Notes: a model not told the origin generated them from the letters alone. Counted from the first letter of the stretch, positions 47,578 through 60,441 are shown. The stretch is 64,000 nucleotides of DNA from Littorina saxatilis (GCF_037325665.1 NC_090245.1:75197970-75261969), one strand, 5' to 3'. Translations and numbers: made by a program.

Positions 47578-50500
47578 GTTTGTCGATTTCTTACGTGAGC
47601 CTTGATGGCTTCGCCTCTTGTTTCTTTTGTTTCTTTTTGAATTTCTTCCTGTGGTTCTGTTGTTTTGTTCTGCGAAACATTGCTTTTGACTTCTGAGTTT
47701 TTGTGACTCTCTAGTGACATGTCATTCATGCGTCTCAATCTTTCATTTTCCTGGAGTTTTGCGTTTGTTTTTTCAGCAGGTGTGTTCACTGATTCGAATG
47801 TGGGTCGGAGTTCCCTTCTGTTGCGCCTGTATTCACGACCGTCTTCTGTGCGAAGTTTATATGACCTAACATCAACTTGATGTTCGACCTTTGCTTTCAC
47901 CCACTGTTGGCCTAGTTTGACTCGGACTGTTTGTCCAGGCTTGATTGTTTCTAATTCAGCTGTACCTCTGTTGTAGTACTTTGCTTGTTTTTCTTTGCGG
48001 TTGATGAGTTTTTGCTGAACTTCACGACATGTTTGTGGTTTAAGCAATGTTCTTGCTGTTGGAACTCTCGTTCTAGTTCTGCGACTGAACAATCTTTGGT
48101 TAGGAGACGTTTCCATGGTTTCTGATGGAGTGTTCCTGAGCTCTAGCAAAGCTAATTATGAGTCTGACTTGCTCTCTAGTGTTTTCTTCATCAGTGTTTT
48201 TGCTTGCTTGACTGCGTTCTCGGCTTTCCCATTTAATTGTGGGTAGTATGGTGAGCTTGTAATGTGTTCCAATTCCCATGCTTCTGCGAAGTCATGAAAC
48301 TTTTGTGAACTGAACGGTGGCCCGTTGTCTGTGATCATACGCTCCGGAATGCCATGTCTTGCCAACTGCGACTTGAGTTTGTAGATGACTTCTTCCGCTG
48401 TTTTGTTTTCTAGCCTGTCTATCTCAAAGAAGTCTGAATAGTAGTCAACCAGGACCACATACGGCTTGCCGTTGAAGTCCATCAGGTCGCATCCTACCGA
48501 TTCCCAAGGTCGTTTTGGAATCGGGTGTGTGATCATTGGCTCTTTTATCTGGTTTCGTTGGAACGTTTGACACGTTGCACACTGACGCACCAGGTTCTCC
48601 ATGTCGGTGTTGAGTCCTGGCCAGTATACCACTTCCCTGGCTCTTCTCATACAGCCTTGGATTCCTGTATGTGCTTGATGGAGTAGCTGGAGGATCTTCT
48701 CCCGCTTCTTCTTTGGCACCACTATCCTCTCTCCCTTGAAGATGAGTCCATTCTGTGCGGACAGCTCTTCCCTGAATGGAAAATATGCCTGAAGGTTGAG
48801 TGGTAGCCTACTTTTCGGCGTTCTTCTGGCCATCCCGACTGTATCAGGTTCATCAGCGTTGCCATATCTGAGTCTTCTTTTGTCGCTGATTGCAGTTCTA
48901 TCATCCGGCTTTCTGACACTGCAATGGGAACTGCCATGTCGATGCTTTCGACCTCTCTTTCAAACTCCGTCTGAAAGATTTCTTCTCTGTCTGTGCTTCC
49001 TCTTCCCTGTGACCCTGCTTTCACGGCTCTGCTAAGTGTGTCTGCAAGATACATCTCTGTACCCTTCTTGTACACTAGACTGTACTGATACTTCTGTGTC
49101 CTCGGTAGCATCCTCTGCAATCTCTTTGGTGCTGATAGAAGGCTCTTCTTGTGTATTGGAATGAGCGGTTTGGGGTCTGTCTCGACCTCAATTTGTCGTC
49201 CATACACGTATCTCTCGAAGCGTTCCAGTCCGAAGACAATCGCTAGCATTTCTTTCCCAATTTGAGCGTAGTTGCGCTCAGTTTCTGTCAATGCTCTTAA
49301 GGCGTATTGGACTGGTTGTCCATCTGCAAGGAGACAAGTTCCTAGTCCAAACTCAGATGCGTCACACTGGAGTGTGATTTCTGCATTCTGATCGAAGAAT
49401 CGTAGCACTGGTGATTCTGACAGCACTTTCTTGATCTCTTCGAGCGCTCTTCCATGGACGTCGTTGTCCCATCTGAAGTTGTTCTTCTTTTTCACCAGTT
49501 CTCTCAATGGTGTAGCGATTTCTGACAGGTTGGGGCAGAACTTCTGCAGGTAACCCACCATTCCTTGTAGGAGCTGGACTGCTGCTCTGTCTTCTGGAGG
49601 CTGAATCTGTTTGACTGCATCAATTTTCTTTGGGTCCGCTTTGAGACCTTCTCTTGAAATGATGTGTCCCAGATATGTCAGTTCCTTCTTCTTGTACTCG
49701 ACCTTCTCGCGGTTGAGTTTCACCCCTGTCTCCCTGCATCGCAGAAGAAATCTTCTCACGTTTTCATCATGGTTGGTTGACGTAGTTTCATCTGTTTCAC
49801 CTTTCCTCCAAATTATGAAATCATCATGGACTGCAAAGACACCCGGCAGGCCTTTGACTGCATCGTCGATCCTCCGTTGGAATTCTTCTGGACTTACTGA
49901 GACACCAAACGGCATACGTTTCCAGCGAAACTTACCAAATGGAGTTTCAAATGTGGTCAGCATAGAGCTCTCTTCCTCCATGACGACATGCCAAAACCCA
50001 TTTTTAGCATCCATGTGGGTGAAGTATCGTGCTCCGACCATGTCTTCCAACGCATCGTCGATGGTTTTCATCGGATAGTGGTTACGCTTCAATGCCTTAT
50101 TCAGCGGTTTGGGGCCAATGCATAACCTTGGCTTGCCATTGGGCTTCATAGTCACCACCAGACTGTTGACCCAATCTGTTGGTACGTTCACCGGTGTAAC
50201 AACTCCTAGCTCTTGGAGCCTCTCAAGTTCTCCTTTGACCTTCTCCTTCACTGGACTTGGCCATTTTCTGCACGGTAACTTGACTGGATGGACTGTCGGG
50301 TCTACTACTAGATGCAAATCTCCTTCAAGTCGACCTAGTTCCCCTTCAAAAACATCCTTGAACTCTGACATGAATTTTTGTCTGATTGTCTGTGATGACT
50401 GCGATGTTCTCTTTGTTGACCGTGACCAACCCCATGTGTTGTATTGCCCTACAACCCAGGATAGACTTGACCTTTCCCTCTACAACAATAAATCTGACTG

Positions 50501-50932
50501 TGTGGTGACTATTGTTTTGGGGTTTTTCGACTGACAGAATCCTTTCCCCTAAAGGCTTCACTACCGACTTGTCATAGGCTACATCAGCAGTCTTTTGTCA
50601 CTCTTCTGTAGGTCTGTCAGCTTACTGTCTCCTGTCACTGTCTTGTATGTGTCAACTGAAAAACTGTTGATTGTCGCGCCACTGTCAAATTGGAAAATCA
50701 CATTTGTCTTGTCTTGTCCAACTAACATTTTGGCATGCACTGACTTTTCTGACTTGTCATCACCATCAACATGAAACACAACATCACTTTTCTGATCATC
50801 ATCATCTACCAGCAAAACATCATCAGAGTATTCATCTTTCTTTCCTGCAATAAAAACACCATTCACATGCAAAACAAGATCATCATCATCAAAGTCATCA
50901 TCTTCATCGCACACTTCATGTAGGGGAAGGGC

Positions 50933-51935
50933 TCCTAAAATGGAACACTTTTTGTTTCATGCTGATAACTAGCTTGTTTTCTTGCGAAGAAGTTTCATTT
51001 TGTGTTTGGTAGTCCTTCTCTCTTAGGTTAACCGTTAGGCCTAATTAGAGTGAAATAGCTTTGATAGACATTCAGCAAAAATTAAATACAGAAAAAATCA
51101 CAAATGGTCCATGTTAGGAGCCTAGGCGCCTAATATGGACCAGTGAAGCGGCCTTCACAAATCACTGTAAAAAGCCCCCTATACTTCAAAATAACATGAT
51201 ACAACTTAGTGTACAAGTCAGACTAATTCAAATATGCTTTAGATTGATCTGTTTCGGGTTGATGAGAGCATTATTTGAAGCACACCAGGAAACTAAAGAA
51301 GCTTATCAAAAACAGAGTGAAAATAAGTGAAATTATCAACTTCCACGAAAAGAAGACTTTTTGTTATATTTTTTTTAAATCTCGAGGGCTAGTTATAGGT
51401 TATTTCCAGCAAGTTTCTTAATGAATTAATGAAAATAGCCTTCAGCTTTTATTTTCTTCGATTTGTTGAAGGTGGTCCATATTAGGGGACTCACACATAC
51501 TTTGAGATTATGCTATTATTTTTTTTTTGCAGTAGAAACTCGGGGTCAACACTGCTAAAATGCAACAAATGCGGTCTTAGATGTCATATATAGCAATCTT
51601 TCTTTCTTTATTTGGTGTTTAACGTCGTTTTCAACCACGAAGGTTATATCGCGACGAATATATAGCAATTTTTGTGTGATAAAAGCTTTGGCTGTAGACA
51701 GAAACGAGTCCGTTTTAGGCGGCAAATTTAGAGTGAACGCTGCCAAAACTGAAAAAAAGAGAAAAAGCCTAACGGTTTTAAGATTTGTGTTTCTGGAACT
51801 GTTTTGACATGTGCAAGTTATCCAGAGAGGGTGAATACAGCGAATACAACTTTTTTGAGCGCTCTAGCGCCGTTAGTTTGTCAGAACAGGAGGTGGTCCA
51901 TATTGGGAGCCGGTCCATATTAGGAGCCCTTCCCC
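50933..51935. mobile_element. mariner-like MITE inside the LTR fossil
   Basis: GGGGAAGGGCTCCTAA end and its inverted counterpart CCCTTCCCC are flanked by TA on both sides. Body as 21,326-22,221. It contains a later solo SINE tail at 51,598-51,657. Confidence 0.9.
51598..51657 (-). mobile_element. solo S2 tail with 12-bp target-site duplication
   Basis: Minus sense CGTCGCGATATAACCTTCGT, GGTTGAAAACGACGTTAAAC, ACCAAATAAAGAAAG: the last 60 bp of S2 only. The duplication ATATATAGCAAT is at 51,586-51,597 and 51,658-51,669. Confidence 0.92.
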
Positions 51936-52079
51936 TACTGTTTTTCTTTCTTTCAGTTTGCACATCACCGCGAAGTGATTTTTCTTGCCACACTTCTTGC
52001 ACTGCTGACCATACATAGGCTGGACAATGTTCTTTGCCTTTCTTGTGACTTCGCGCACAATAGGAACACTGTTTACCTT

Positions 52080-52451
52080 CAGGGCGGACGAGGGGGGGGG
52101 GGGGGGGGGGGGGTTCTGGGGTTTCCGGAACCCCCCCCCCCCCCCCCCCAGCAAAGAAATAAAAATATTTTTATGGTGCATTTCTTTATTCTACATTGAA
52201 TTTCAATTTTTGGGGTATTAATCAGTGACAAAATCTGCTGCCTGAAACTGGTAATTATCATCCTCAGAATGCATCAGATTGCACCATTTTGCATCCTTTT
52301 TTTAAAAATTTTCCGGGGGGGCATGCCCCCGGACCCCCCTAGCAAGGTAGGCGCTTTGCGCCGTCGGCTTGGCGCTTCGCGCCTTCACACCCATATCTTC
52401 ACAATATACTTTTGGAAACCCCCCCCCATACAATGAACTGATCCGCCCCTG
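52080..52451. mobile_element. CAGGGGCGGA MITE inside the LTR fossil
   Basis: CAGGGCGGA and TCCGCCCCTG ends are flanked by ACCTT (52,075-52,079 and 52,452-52,456). Body as 35,390-35,765. Confidence 0.92.
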
Positions 52452-53214
52452 ACCTTTATGAGAGTCCTCGTTCCCACCTTTCTTGTAGGTTGACTCTGCC
52501 GTTCTGCTCATCTTGCCCTTGGTCTTCAGGTGATGAATCTCCTCTGCCGCCATAGACTTCGACTGCTGTGCAGATACTTCATGTACCCGGCACAAGTCAA
52601 TGCACGTTTTCAGCGTCAACCCCTTCTCCTGAAGAAGTTTGGTACGCACAGCGTCGTCTGCAATCCCCGCGACAATCCGATCACGAAGCATACGATCTCG
52701 AAATTGTTCAAAGTTGCACCAGGGACCTTCTGTGGTTACACGAACCTGCCAGTTGTCGTAGTGCACCAACGTAGGCGTCGATGGATTCTCCCTTCTGCTT
52801 CCTCTGATGGAACTTGTAAGTTTCGTAGGTCTCGCACGTTTCTCCAACGCAGTTGGCAGTGAACTTATTCAGCACACTGTCAACTTGATTTTCTTCTCTT
52901 GGCCCGCTTCAAACTGGAACCCGTCGAGCACGTCTAGCGCTCCTTCCTCCAAGCATGAAGTAAATACTGCGGTACGGTACTCGTCTTCTCAGTTGAGTTT
53001 TCAATCTCGACGCAGTTTCGTAGGTGTCCCATGTTCGACGAAACTTCTTCCATGCCCCTTCCAGGTTCAGCACGTTGATTTCGAACTTCGTTGGCAACGG
53101 AATTCTTGCTGTCATTTCTTTGCTGCGCCTTCGGCCTTGGTCAATAAATATGAATCAAAAGACGATATGCCCCTCCTCGGACGCACAAAAAAAACCTGGT
53201 CTGTCAACAACCCA

Positions 53215-53332
53215 TCAAACATCTTATTATAATGTTGGTTTTGGGTAACCCGACCGATCTCATTTTTTCCCGCCGACCCTAAAACTTTGTTTTTGTTTTT
53301 TTGCGAACCATATCCTTTAAGATCGACTTAAT

Positions 53333-53366
<34 letters not shown>

Positions 53367-53440
53367 CCGACCTACCGACCCTTTCATTTTTTGGGTCACG
53401 TTACCGTAAATCAACATATATTTTTGTTTGGCCTAGTATC
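53215..53440. repeat. possible relative of the Harbinger-like MITE
   Basis: CCGACCTACCGACCC, TTACCGTAAA and GTTTGGCCTA resemble the reverse complement of parts of 26,898-27,138. A long A-run sits in the middle. Ends are not resolved. Confidence 0.4.
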
Positions 53441-54039
53441 CAGGCTGTGGGTTTTTGGTTTACTGAATGGCAAGAGGCAGTGGTAACCTGTAACTGCTCT
53501 GTTTAAATGCTGATTCTACCTGTTCTGTTTTATTATCCTTGTCTGTATTGTTTTCGGCATTCATTTTATGTTGCGTTTGTCTGAGGACAGGTTTTTAGAA
53601 ACGGCATTGAATAAAAGAATACTTAATCAGTCAGTCAATCAGTCGATCTTTTTCACCTTTTTCTCAGTTTTTAAAGTTAAAATTAAAGTTCTAATATTTG
53701 ATAGTTAAGAATGAATGTTTTCCTTTCTCTTCGCCGAAACTGCTGCCTTTAAAACTGATGTGTAGGTTCTATTTTTCTCAAGATGCTCTGGAGTGAGTAA
53801 AAATGTTTGTTTTTTTAAATATTTCAACTAATGGGAAGCAACCGCTAAACACCGATCTGGTAACTAAAGTAAACTGAGTTGTCCTTCTTGGCTAGAATAC
53901 CGTGACTCCCCTCGCTTGGCCAAAAGATGCATGGACAGAAAAACAAAAACCAGAGGATCAAACATGCACAGTAAGATTTTACCGTGACAGCATCCTACTG
54001 GTTAGTTATTTTTGTTTGTTCGTTCATGGGCTGAAACTC

Positions 54040-54362
54040 CCACGGCTTTTGCGTGTATGACCGTCAGTTTTTACCCCGCCATTTTGGCAGCCATACGCCG
54101 CTTTCGGAGGAAGCATGCTGGGTATTTTCGTGTTTCTATAACCCACCGAACTCTGACATGGATCATTACAGGATCTTTTTCGTGCGCACTTGGTCTTGTG
54201 CTTGCGTGTACACACGGGGGTGTTCGGACACCGAGGAGAGTCTGCACACAAAGCCGTTGACTCTGAGAAATAAATCTCTCGCCGAACGTGGGGACGAACT
54301 CACGCTGACAGCGGCCAACTGGATACAAATAGTCCAGCGCGCTACCGACTGAGCTACATCCC
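54040..54362 (-). mobile_element. S1-related SINE with a different tRNA-like head
   Basis: Minus sense GGCGGGGATGTAGCTCAGTC, GGTAGCGCGCTGGACTA head (A box clear), then CACAAGACCAAGTGCGCACG, the GATCCTGTAATGATCCATG body and GGCGGGGTAAAAACTGACGG. The body is S1 but the head is another tRNA type. Confidence 0.75.
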
Positions 54363-54523
54363 CGCCCACTGGTTCGTTATGGTTACGACTGCGACTCAGG
54401 AAAAATTGGGTGTTCTTACTTCGCATGTTTTATTGTTCTTATTTTTGTTTTTTAAGGTTGTTGTCATATGTTTTTTGGTTGTTTTAAAAGCAGATGAATC
54501 ACAATTCCATCCATTGTTTAATG

Positions 54524-55060
54524 GACTGGGTGGCCGAGTGGTAACGCACTTGTGCTCGGAAGCGAGAGGTTGCGCCGAGTTTGACCCTGGGTCAGGGCGT
54601 AAGCAATTTTCTCCCCCCTTTCCTAACCCAGGTGGTGGGTTCAAGTGCTAGTCTTTCGGATGAGACAAAAAAACCGAGGCCCCTTCGTGTACACTACATT
54701 GGGGTGTGCACGTTAAAGATCCCACGATTGACAAAAGGGTCTTTTCTGGCAAAATTGTATAGGCATAGATAAAAATGTCCACCAAAATACCCGTGTAACT
54801 TGGAATAATAGGCCGTGAAAAGTAGGATATGCGCCGAAATGGCTGCGATCTGTTAGCCGATGTGAATGCGTGATGTATTGTGTAAAAAAAATTCCATCTC
54901 ACACGCGTACGGCATAAATAAATCCCTGCGCCTTGAATATGTGCGCGATATAAACTGCATAAAAAAAATAAAAAATAAAAAAAATCCCTGCGCTTAGAAC
55001 TGTACGGAATACGCGCGATATAAGCCTCATATTGATATTGATTGATTGATTGATAATTGT
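54524..55060 (+). mobile_element. tRNA-derived SINE (family S6), second copy
   Basis: GACTGGGTGGCCGAGTGGTA...GCACGTTAAAGATCCCACG, nearly the same as 43,112-43,610, ending in ATTGATTGATTGAT. Confidence 0.85.
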
Positions 55061-55245
55061 ATGGACAATAAATGATCTTATGTCTTATGTCTTATGTCTT
55101 ATGTCTTGACTGGGAGGATGCGCATATTGTTCAAGTTTTTCTTTACTATCAGTCAACAAACTCTTCCAAATCATACGCCGTGCCTGAAATCGAGTTATGG
55201 TTCGTCATGCATTGTGGATAAACACACACTGACACAGCCCTTCTT

Positions 55246-55307
55246 TCGTCGCGATATAACCTTCGTGGTTGAAAACGACGTTTAAACACCAAATAAAAAA
55301 AGAAAGA
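55246..55307 (+). mobile_element. solo S2 tail with 12-bp target-site duplication
   Basis: CGTCGCGATATAACCTTCGT, GGTTGAAAACGACGTTTAAA, CACCAAATAAA and a GAAAG tail. The duplication ACAGCCCTTCTT is at 55,234-55,245 and 55,308-55,319. Confidence 0.92.
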
Positions 55308-55649
55308 ACAGCCCTTCTTGCCGGTCGGTGTCACGAACTGAAAACTCTGCCTGAACAATCCTTCTCAATGAGGTCAACGCGCATGCGCTTACATGGGGAG
55401 ATGAATCAGGTCGTGAACAGTCGAGCGGATTGCTCTCCCCTGAAGTGACAAGGCTTCTCATCCAGCCTTACTTATCAACTAACTAACACAAGTCCGAAAA
55501 CCCCGTTTACTCAGTACTTATGTGAAGTTGGTCGCGTTTAATGAACACACATGTGTTATATAACCAACAACATTGCTCTGTTTTAAACTAGTACTTTTAC
55601 GCAACCAAGCACGCTCACACACATGCCGCACTCATAGAAGCCGGGATAC

Positions 55650-55745
55650 AACACACTAACTCACACCCACACACACACGCACGCACTCACACACACACAC
55701 ACACACCCATACACACATACAGACACACACACACACACACACACC
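55650..55745. repeat. CA-rich microsatellite
   Basis: Interrupted (CA)n. Confidence 0.95.
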
Positions 55746-55984
55746 ATCACAACCACAACCATAACATTCATGTGACAAGCCTTGAAGTTCCTTTTGGGTG
55801 TCAAAAACCGAAGGCAAGTTTTTTAATTTCATAGGGACAAAAATCACATATTATTTAAGAACACTTGGGGTTTAACAAATGTAAAACTAGCACCCAATAG
55901 AAAGGGGCGAACTTTGAGCTCCTACCAACCCAAAAGAACGTGGACGGGAGTTTACTTGGGCAAGGCCCTACACTGAAAAAGTTA

Positions 55985-56370
55985 CTCTGTAAAAATCCGA
56001 AAGGTAAGTTGAGGGATCTGGTCTAGGTAAGTAAGATAGGCAGCACTCTGCCAGTCACCCATGGCTTTAATAATCTCGCCTGGGACCCCACAAGAAAGTG
56101 CCCAGGTGGCACCACCCCGCCTGAAACTATGGCTAGTCACATCATGAACGACCCTCCATGACGCACTTGAGGCGTTTTGCAAAGGCCTGAGCAGAGAGGG
56201 GGAAGGCCTGGGACTTGGCTCCAACAGACCCCACTTTCCGAAACATACTGACAACAGCAGCAACAGGACACAGGGGGTGGGGATCGAGGGCTGGCAGGGT
56301 TATTTTTTGCACTCGTTCTTCAAACTTGTTTTTTGACCAGCAAACTAACACAGACAGAGACAAGGGGTCA
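55985..56370 (-). mobile_element. tyrosine-recombinase retroelement fossil (DIRS/Ngaro-like)
   Basis: The minus strand encodes the C-terminal part of a tyrosine recombinase, with THSFRRGGATWA-like and AMGDWQSAAYLTYLD motifs typical of YR retroelements. Only this end piece is recognisable and it is broken. A Crypton origin is the alternative. Confidence 0.65.
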
Positions 56371-56524
56371 CTGTTTTACAAGAAAAGAGCAAGTGAAGAG
56401 CGCTGCTGCGACACGGGCGCAGGTAAAAAGCCAAGTGAGCGGCCCACTGCTGGTCAGTCAAACATACCTGACATCAGCTCACAATTTAAGACAAAAATGC
56501 ACCATAAAAAGCATGCAGACCGAG

Positions 56525-57695
56525 AGAGTAATGGTTCAACGCACAGAGAGTAATGGTTCAACACATCCAGAGTAATGGTTCAACACATAGAGAGCAATGG
56601 TTCAACACACAAAGAGTAATGGTTCAACATTGCAATGCTTTCTGTGTGTTGAACCATTGCTCTCTGTGTGTTGAACCATTGCTCTCTCTGAGTTGAACCA
56701 TTGCTCTCTGTGTGTTAAATCATTGCTCTCTGTGTGTTGAACCATTGCTCTCTGTGTGTTGAACCATTGCTCTCTGTGTGTTGAACCATTGCTCTATGTG
56801 TGTTGAACCATTGCTCTCTGTGAGTCATTGTTGAACCATTACTCTCTGTGTGTTGAACCCGATTGCTCTCTGTGTGTTGAACCATTGCTATCTGTGTGTT
56901 GAACCATTGCTCTCTGTGTGTTGAACCATCGCTATCGGTGTGTTGAACCATTGCTATCTGTGTGTTGAACCATTGCTCTCTGTGAGTTGAACTATTGCTC
57001 TCTGTGTGTTGAACTATTGCTCTCTGTGTGTTGAACCATTGCTCTCTGTGTGTTGAACCATTGCTCTCTGTGTGTTGAACCATTGCTCTCTGTTTGTTGA
57101 ACCATTGCTCTCTCTGAGTTGAACCATTGCTCTCAGTGTGTTGAACCATTGCTCTCAGTGTGTTGAACCATTGCTCTCTGTGAGTCATTGTTGAACCATT
57201 ACTCTCTGTGTGTTGAACCATTGCTCTCTGTGTGTTGAACCATTGCTCTCTGTGTGTTGAACCATTGCTCTCTGTGTGTTGAACCATTGCTCTCCCTGAG
57301 TTGAACAATTGCTCTTTGTGTGTTGAACCATTGCTCTCAGTGTGTTGAACCATTGCTCTCAGTGTGTTGAACCATTGCTCTCAGTGTGTTGAACCATTGC
57401 TCTCTGTGTGTTGAACCATTGCTCTCTGTCAAGTTTGTTGAACCATTGCTCTCTGTGTGTTGAACCATTGCTCTCTGTGTGTTGAACCATTGCTCTCAGT
57501 GTGTTGAACCATTGCTCTCTGTGTGTTGAACCATTGCTCTCTGTTTGTTGAACCATTGCTCCCTGTGTGTTGAACCATTGCTCTCTCTGAGTTGAACCAT
57601 TGCTCTCAGTGTGTTGAACCATTGCTCTCAGTGTGTTGAACCATTGCTCTCAGTGTGTTGAACCATTGCTCTCTGTGTGTTGAACCATTGCTCTG
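56525..57695. repeat. 22-bp minisatellite that switches strand
   Basis: About four units of GAGAGTAATGGTTCAACACA run one way (56,525-56,625). After a turn near 56,625-56,640 about 48 units of GTGTGTTGAACCATTGCTCT run the other way to 57,695. Long minus-strand open frames (MVQHTESNGSTHREQ...) arise because the unit has no stops. Confidence 0.95.
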
Positions 57696-57699
57696 TGAA

Positions 57700-58880
57700 C
57701 CGTTCTGACTGTGTAGTCGCCATTGTGAGATAAACTGTCCAAGCGGAAGTGACATATTTCGAGGGGGGAAGTAACGACCAAGATTGGCGCATGCGCATTG
57801 ACCGCAATGAGAAGGATTGTTCAGCAGAGGTTTGAGTTCGTGACCGGCAAGCCCCAACGACAATTGACTCACTAATTTATAATTTATTGCCCTGATTGAG
57901 ACCACTTTGATGTCACTAACTTCGCGGAGCAAGCTTTCATCTGACAAGAAATGATGTATTGTGAGGTACGTGTTGCTAAACGGCTGTATTGATTTGCCTG
58001 TTGCAACACACATCTGATACATGAAATGATGTATTGTGAGGTGTTGCTAAACGGCTGTATTAATTTGCCTCTTGCAACGCACATCTGATACCGGACACGT
58101 GCTGGTGTTAATACACGAGTTTACATTGTAGGAGGTTCGTATGTTTAAAGCAAGATTCTACAAAAGTAATATATCCCGTCGGAAAGCCGCGTATGTGCCA
58201 AAACGCCTTTTGCTTGTTCAAATGCAAAGACCTCGCATTTCAGTTAAACAAGGCAGAAAAGAAGAAAGGGGGGAAAAAACCCCACTCCGCAATGTTATCT
58301 TTGACAAGGCTTTTCGATTTGGACTGGGTGTTTTTTGTTTGATTTTTTGTTTGTTTGTTTGTTTGTTTTCTTGTTTGGAAGTGGCAAATATGCGGAATGA
58401 CTTACTCGGTTACTATCAAGTTCATCACGACTGAAGAGTCTCATCACATGATCAGGTTGATGAACACTTCGGTTTCTGCAATTGATGTGCTACGTATATA
58501 GTACTGCGCAAGCTCCCCCGTCCCCGCACCCCGCCTTGCCACCCCACCCCACAATAATTGCAGTCTATAGCAATGACAGAATCAGTAGCCAAAACAGAGT
58601 TCAGTCATAGTTTCTGCACTTCTCATCGACTTTAACAGACTATCGTGATGAAATCAATAACTCCCAGAAACTTGATACAAGCCTCAAGAAGCATCCCTCA
58701 TGCAGTGCCTTTTTGTCCTCAACTCCATCGTCATTGATAATGGCAGGTAATTGATTGCTGGCTTGGCAGCCACTTTAGTCACTGACACATCATCAGTCAT
58801 AGGCATAGCGCGGCGTAGTCGGGATTATCGACACTGACTACAGCGGGACTAAAAGCAATCATGATTTTGCGGTCGGGTAG
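57700..58880. other. no gene; one short duplication
   Basis: AATGATGTATTGTGAGGT...TTGCAACACACATCTGATAC is duplicated in tandem (57,948-58,020 and 58,023-58,091). Otherwise nothing recognised. Confidence 0.5.
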
Positions 58881-58881
58881 G

Positions 58882-59458
58882 CAGGGCCGGACTACCGGGG
58901 GGGTTATGGGGGTTGCGCAACCCCCCCCCCCCCTAGCCTAAACATGTACCTTACTTATTTAATTTTTTTTATTATTGCTTATTTTATGCCGTTTCATGCA
59001 AGGAACGACCATTTTCCTATCTCAGAATATGACCTACCCATCAGCTTCAGGGGGCGAAGCCCCCTGACCCCCACAACGAGGGGGGGGGGGGGTTCTAGGG
59101 TTTCCGGACCCCCCCCCCAGCCAAAAAATAAAAATATTGAATGAGGTATGCATTTCTTTATTTTACATTGAGTTTCAATTTTTGGGGTATTAATCAGTGA
59201 CAAAATCTGCTGCCTGAAACTGGTAATGATCATCCTCAGAATGCACCAGATTGCACCATTTTGCATCCTTTTTTTCAAAATTTTAGGCGCTTCGCGCCGT
59301 CGGCTCGGCGCTTCGCGCCTTCACACCCATATCTTCACAATATACTTTTGAAAAAAAACACCCATAAAATGAACTGATCCGCCCCTTCCGCCAGGGGGGA
59401 CATCCCCCTGGCCCACCACTGGCAACCACCCCCCTCCTCTTCGCCTAGTCCGGTCCTG
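58882..59458. mobile_element. CAGGGCCGGA MITE with a second MITE nested inside
   Basis: Ends CAGGGCCGGACTA / TAGTCCGGTCCTG are flanked by GTAGG (58,877-58,881 and 59,459-59,463). The body is as 30,054-30,340, but a CAGGGGCGGA-type MITE (about 59,076-59,386) replaces a few bases in the middle. Confidence 0.88.
59076..59386. mobile_element. nested CAGGGGCGGA-type MITE
   Basis: G- and C-runs, GGGGTATTAATCAGTGACAA, CTGATCCGCCCCT. Its left end is degraded compared with 52,080. Confidence 0.75.
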
Positions 59459-59969
59459 GTAGGTAAAGCAAAGCCGGTTCAGGGCTGTATCAAGACCTCT
59501 GCAAATCAAAGCCGGACCATGAATGACGTTTTTAGTGTGCGATGTCCTTTCATGCTTTTCCACCCATATCCACCTCTGCTCACTATACGCTCTGTGCACT
59601 CTTTTGTTGTTGTTGTTGTTGTTTTGTTTTTGTTTTCAAGCCGGCCATAGCGGTCAGGAAAAAAATAAATAAAAATACTTACAATACATAGTCTGGACGC
59701 GTTACGCCAGATTTGGCAACCAGCATCTAGTCACTCAGTACAGCCGTGACGCATCCTTTTCCGCCAGTGTGGCCATTAACGAAAACACAGGAAATGAAAA
59801 GCAATCTTTGTTAGGTCGGGCGAGCCATACTGATTCAACTCTTTTGATAAACCAAACGGCAATACCAGTAATCACGTTTATAGTTTTTGGTGTCTTACCG
59901 GCAACGTCCCTCCTCTTTCCGGCCCCCCCCCCCCCCCCCGGCCCCCTTCCCGCTCCACCCCTCCCCCCT

Positions 59970-60405
59970 CTTCCTCCACACACTGACACACACACTCACA
60001 CACACACTGACACACACACACTCTCACACACACATACACTCACACACTGGCACACACACTTACACACACACACACACACACATACTGTCACAGTGACACA
60101 CTCATGTACACACCGCACCAGCACACAACTTGACGTCCTGAAACACACACACACACACACCGTCAACACACACCGTGACTACACATAAACACACACACAC
60201 ACACACACACAAACTCACGTGCAGCGACACACTCTCACTCAGTCACACCAGGGACCTATATTTTCTAATATAGGTCTATGGTCACACACACACACACACA
60301 CACACACTGGCACACACGCGCGCGCGCACACACACACTGACGCACGCGCACACACACACACTGCGTACACTGACGGCACACACCGGTGGCACACACACCG
60401 CTGTG

Positions 60406-60441
<36 letters not shown>

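Larger units (their letters stand above)
47580..53115 (-). mobile_element. Ty3/gypsy-type LTR retrotransposon fossil
   Basis: Fossil on the minus strand. Recognisable parts from 5' to 3' are: a gag-like region (about 52.3-53.1 kb, with a CCHC-type piece near 51.95-52.0 kb), a protease-like region (about 50.4-50.9 kb), reverse transcriptase and RNase H (about 48.9-50.3 kb), and integrase with zinc-binding and core parts (about 48.1-48.8 kb) plus a tail (about 47.6-48.1 kb). The order fits Ty3/gypsy. It is broken, in several pieces, and was later hit by two MITEs (50,933-51,935 and 52,080-52,451). I found no LTR pair. The pol part is well preserved, so it is only moderately old (inference). Confidence 0.88.

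Noticed and set aside
56715-58022. Minus-strand open frames of up to 212 residues (MVQHTESNGSTHREQ...)
   Set aside because: They are translations of the 22-bp minisatellite in rotating frames; the unit simply lacks stops.
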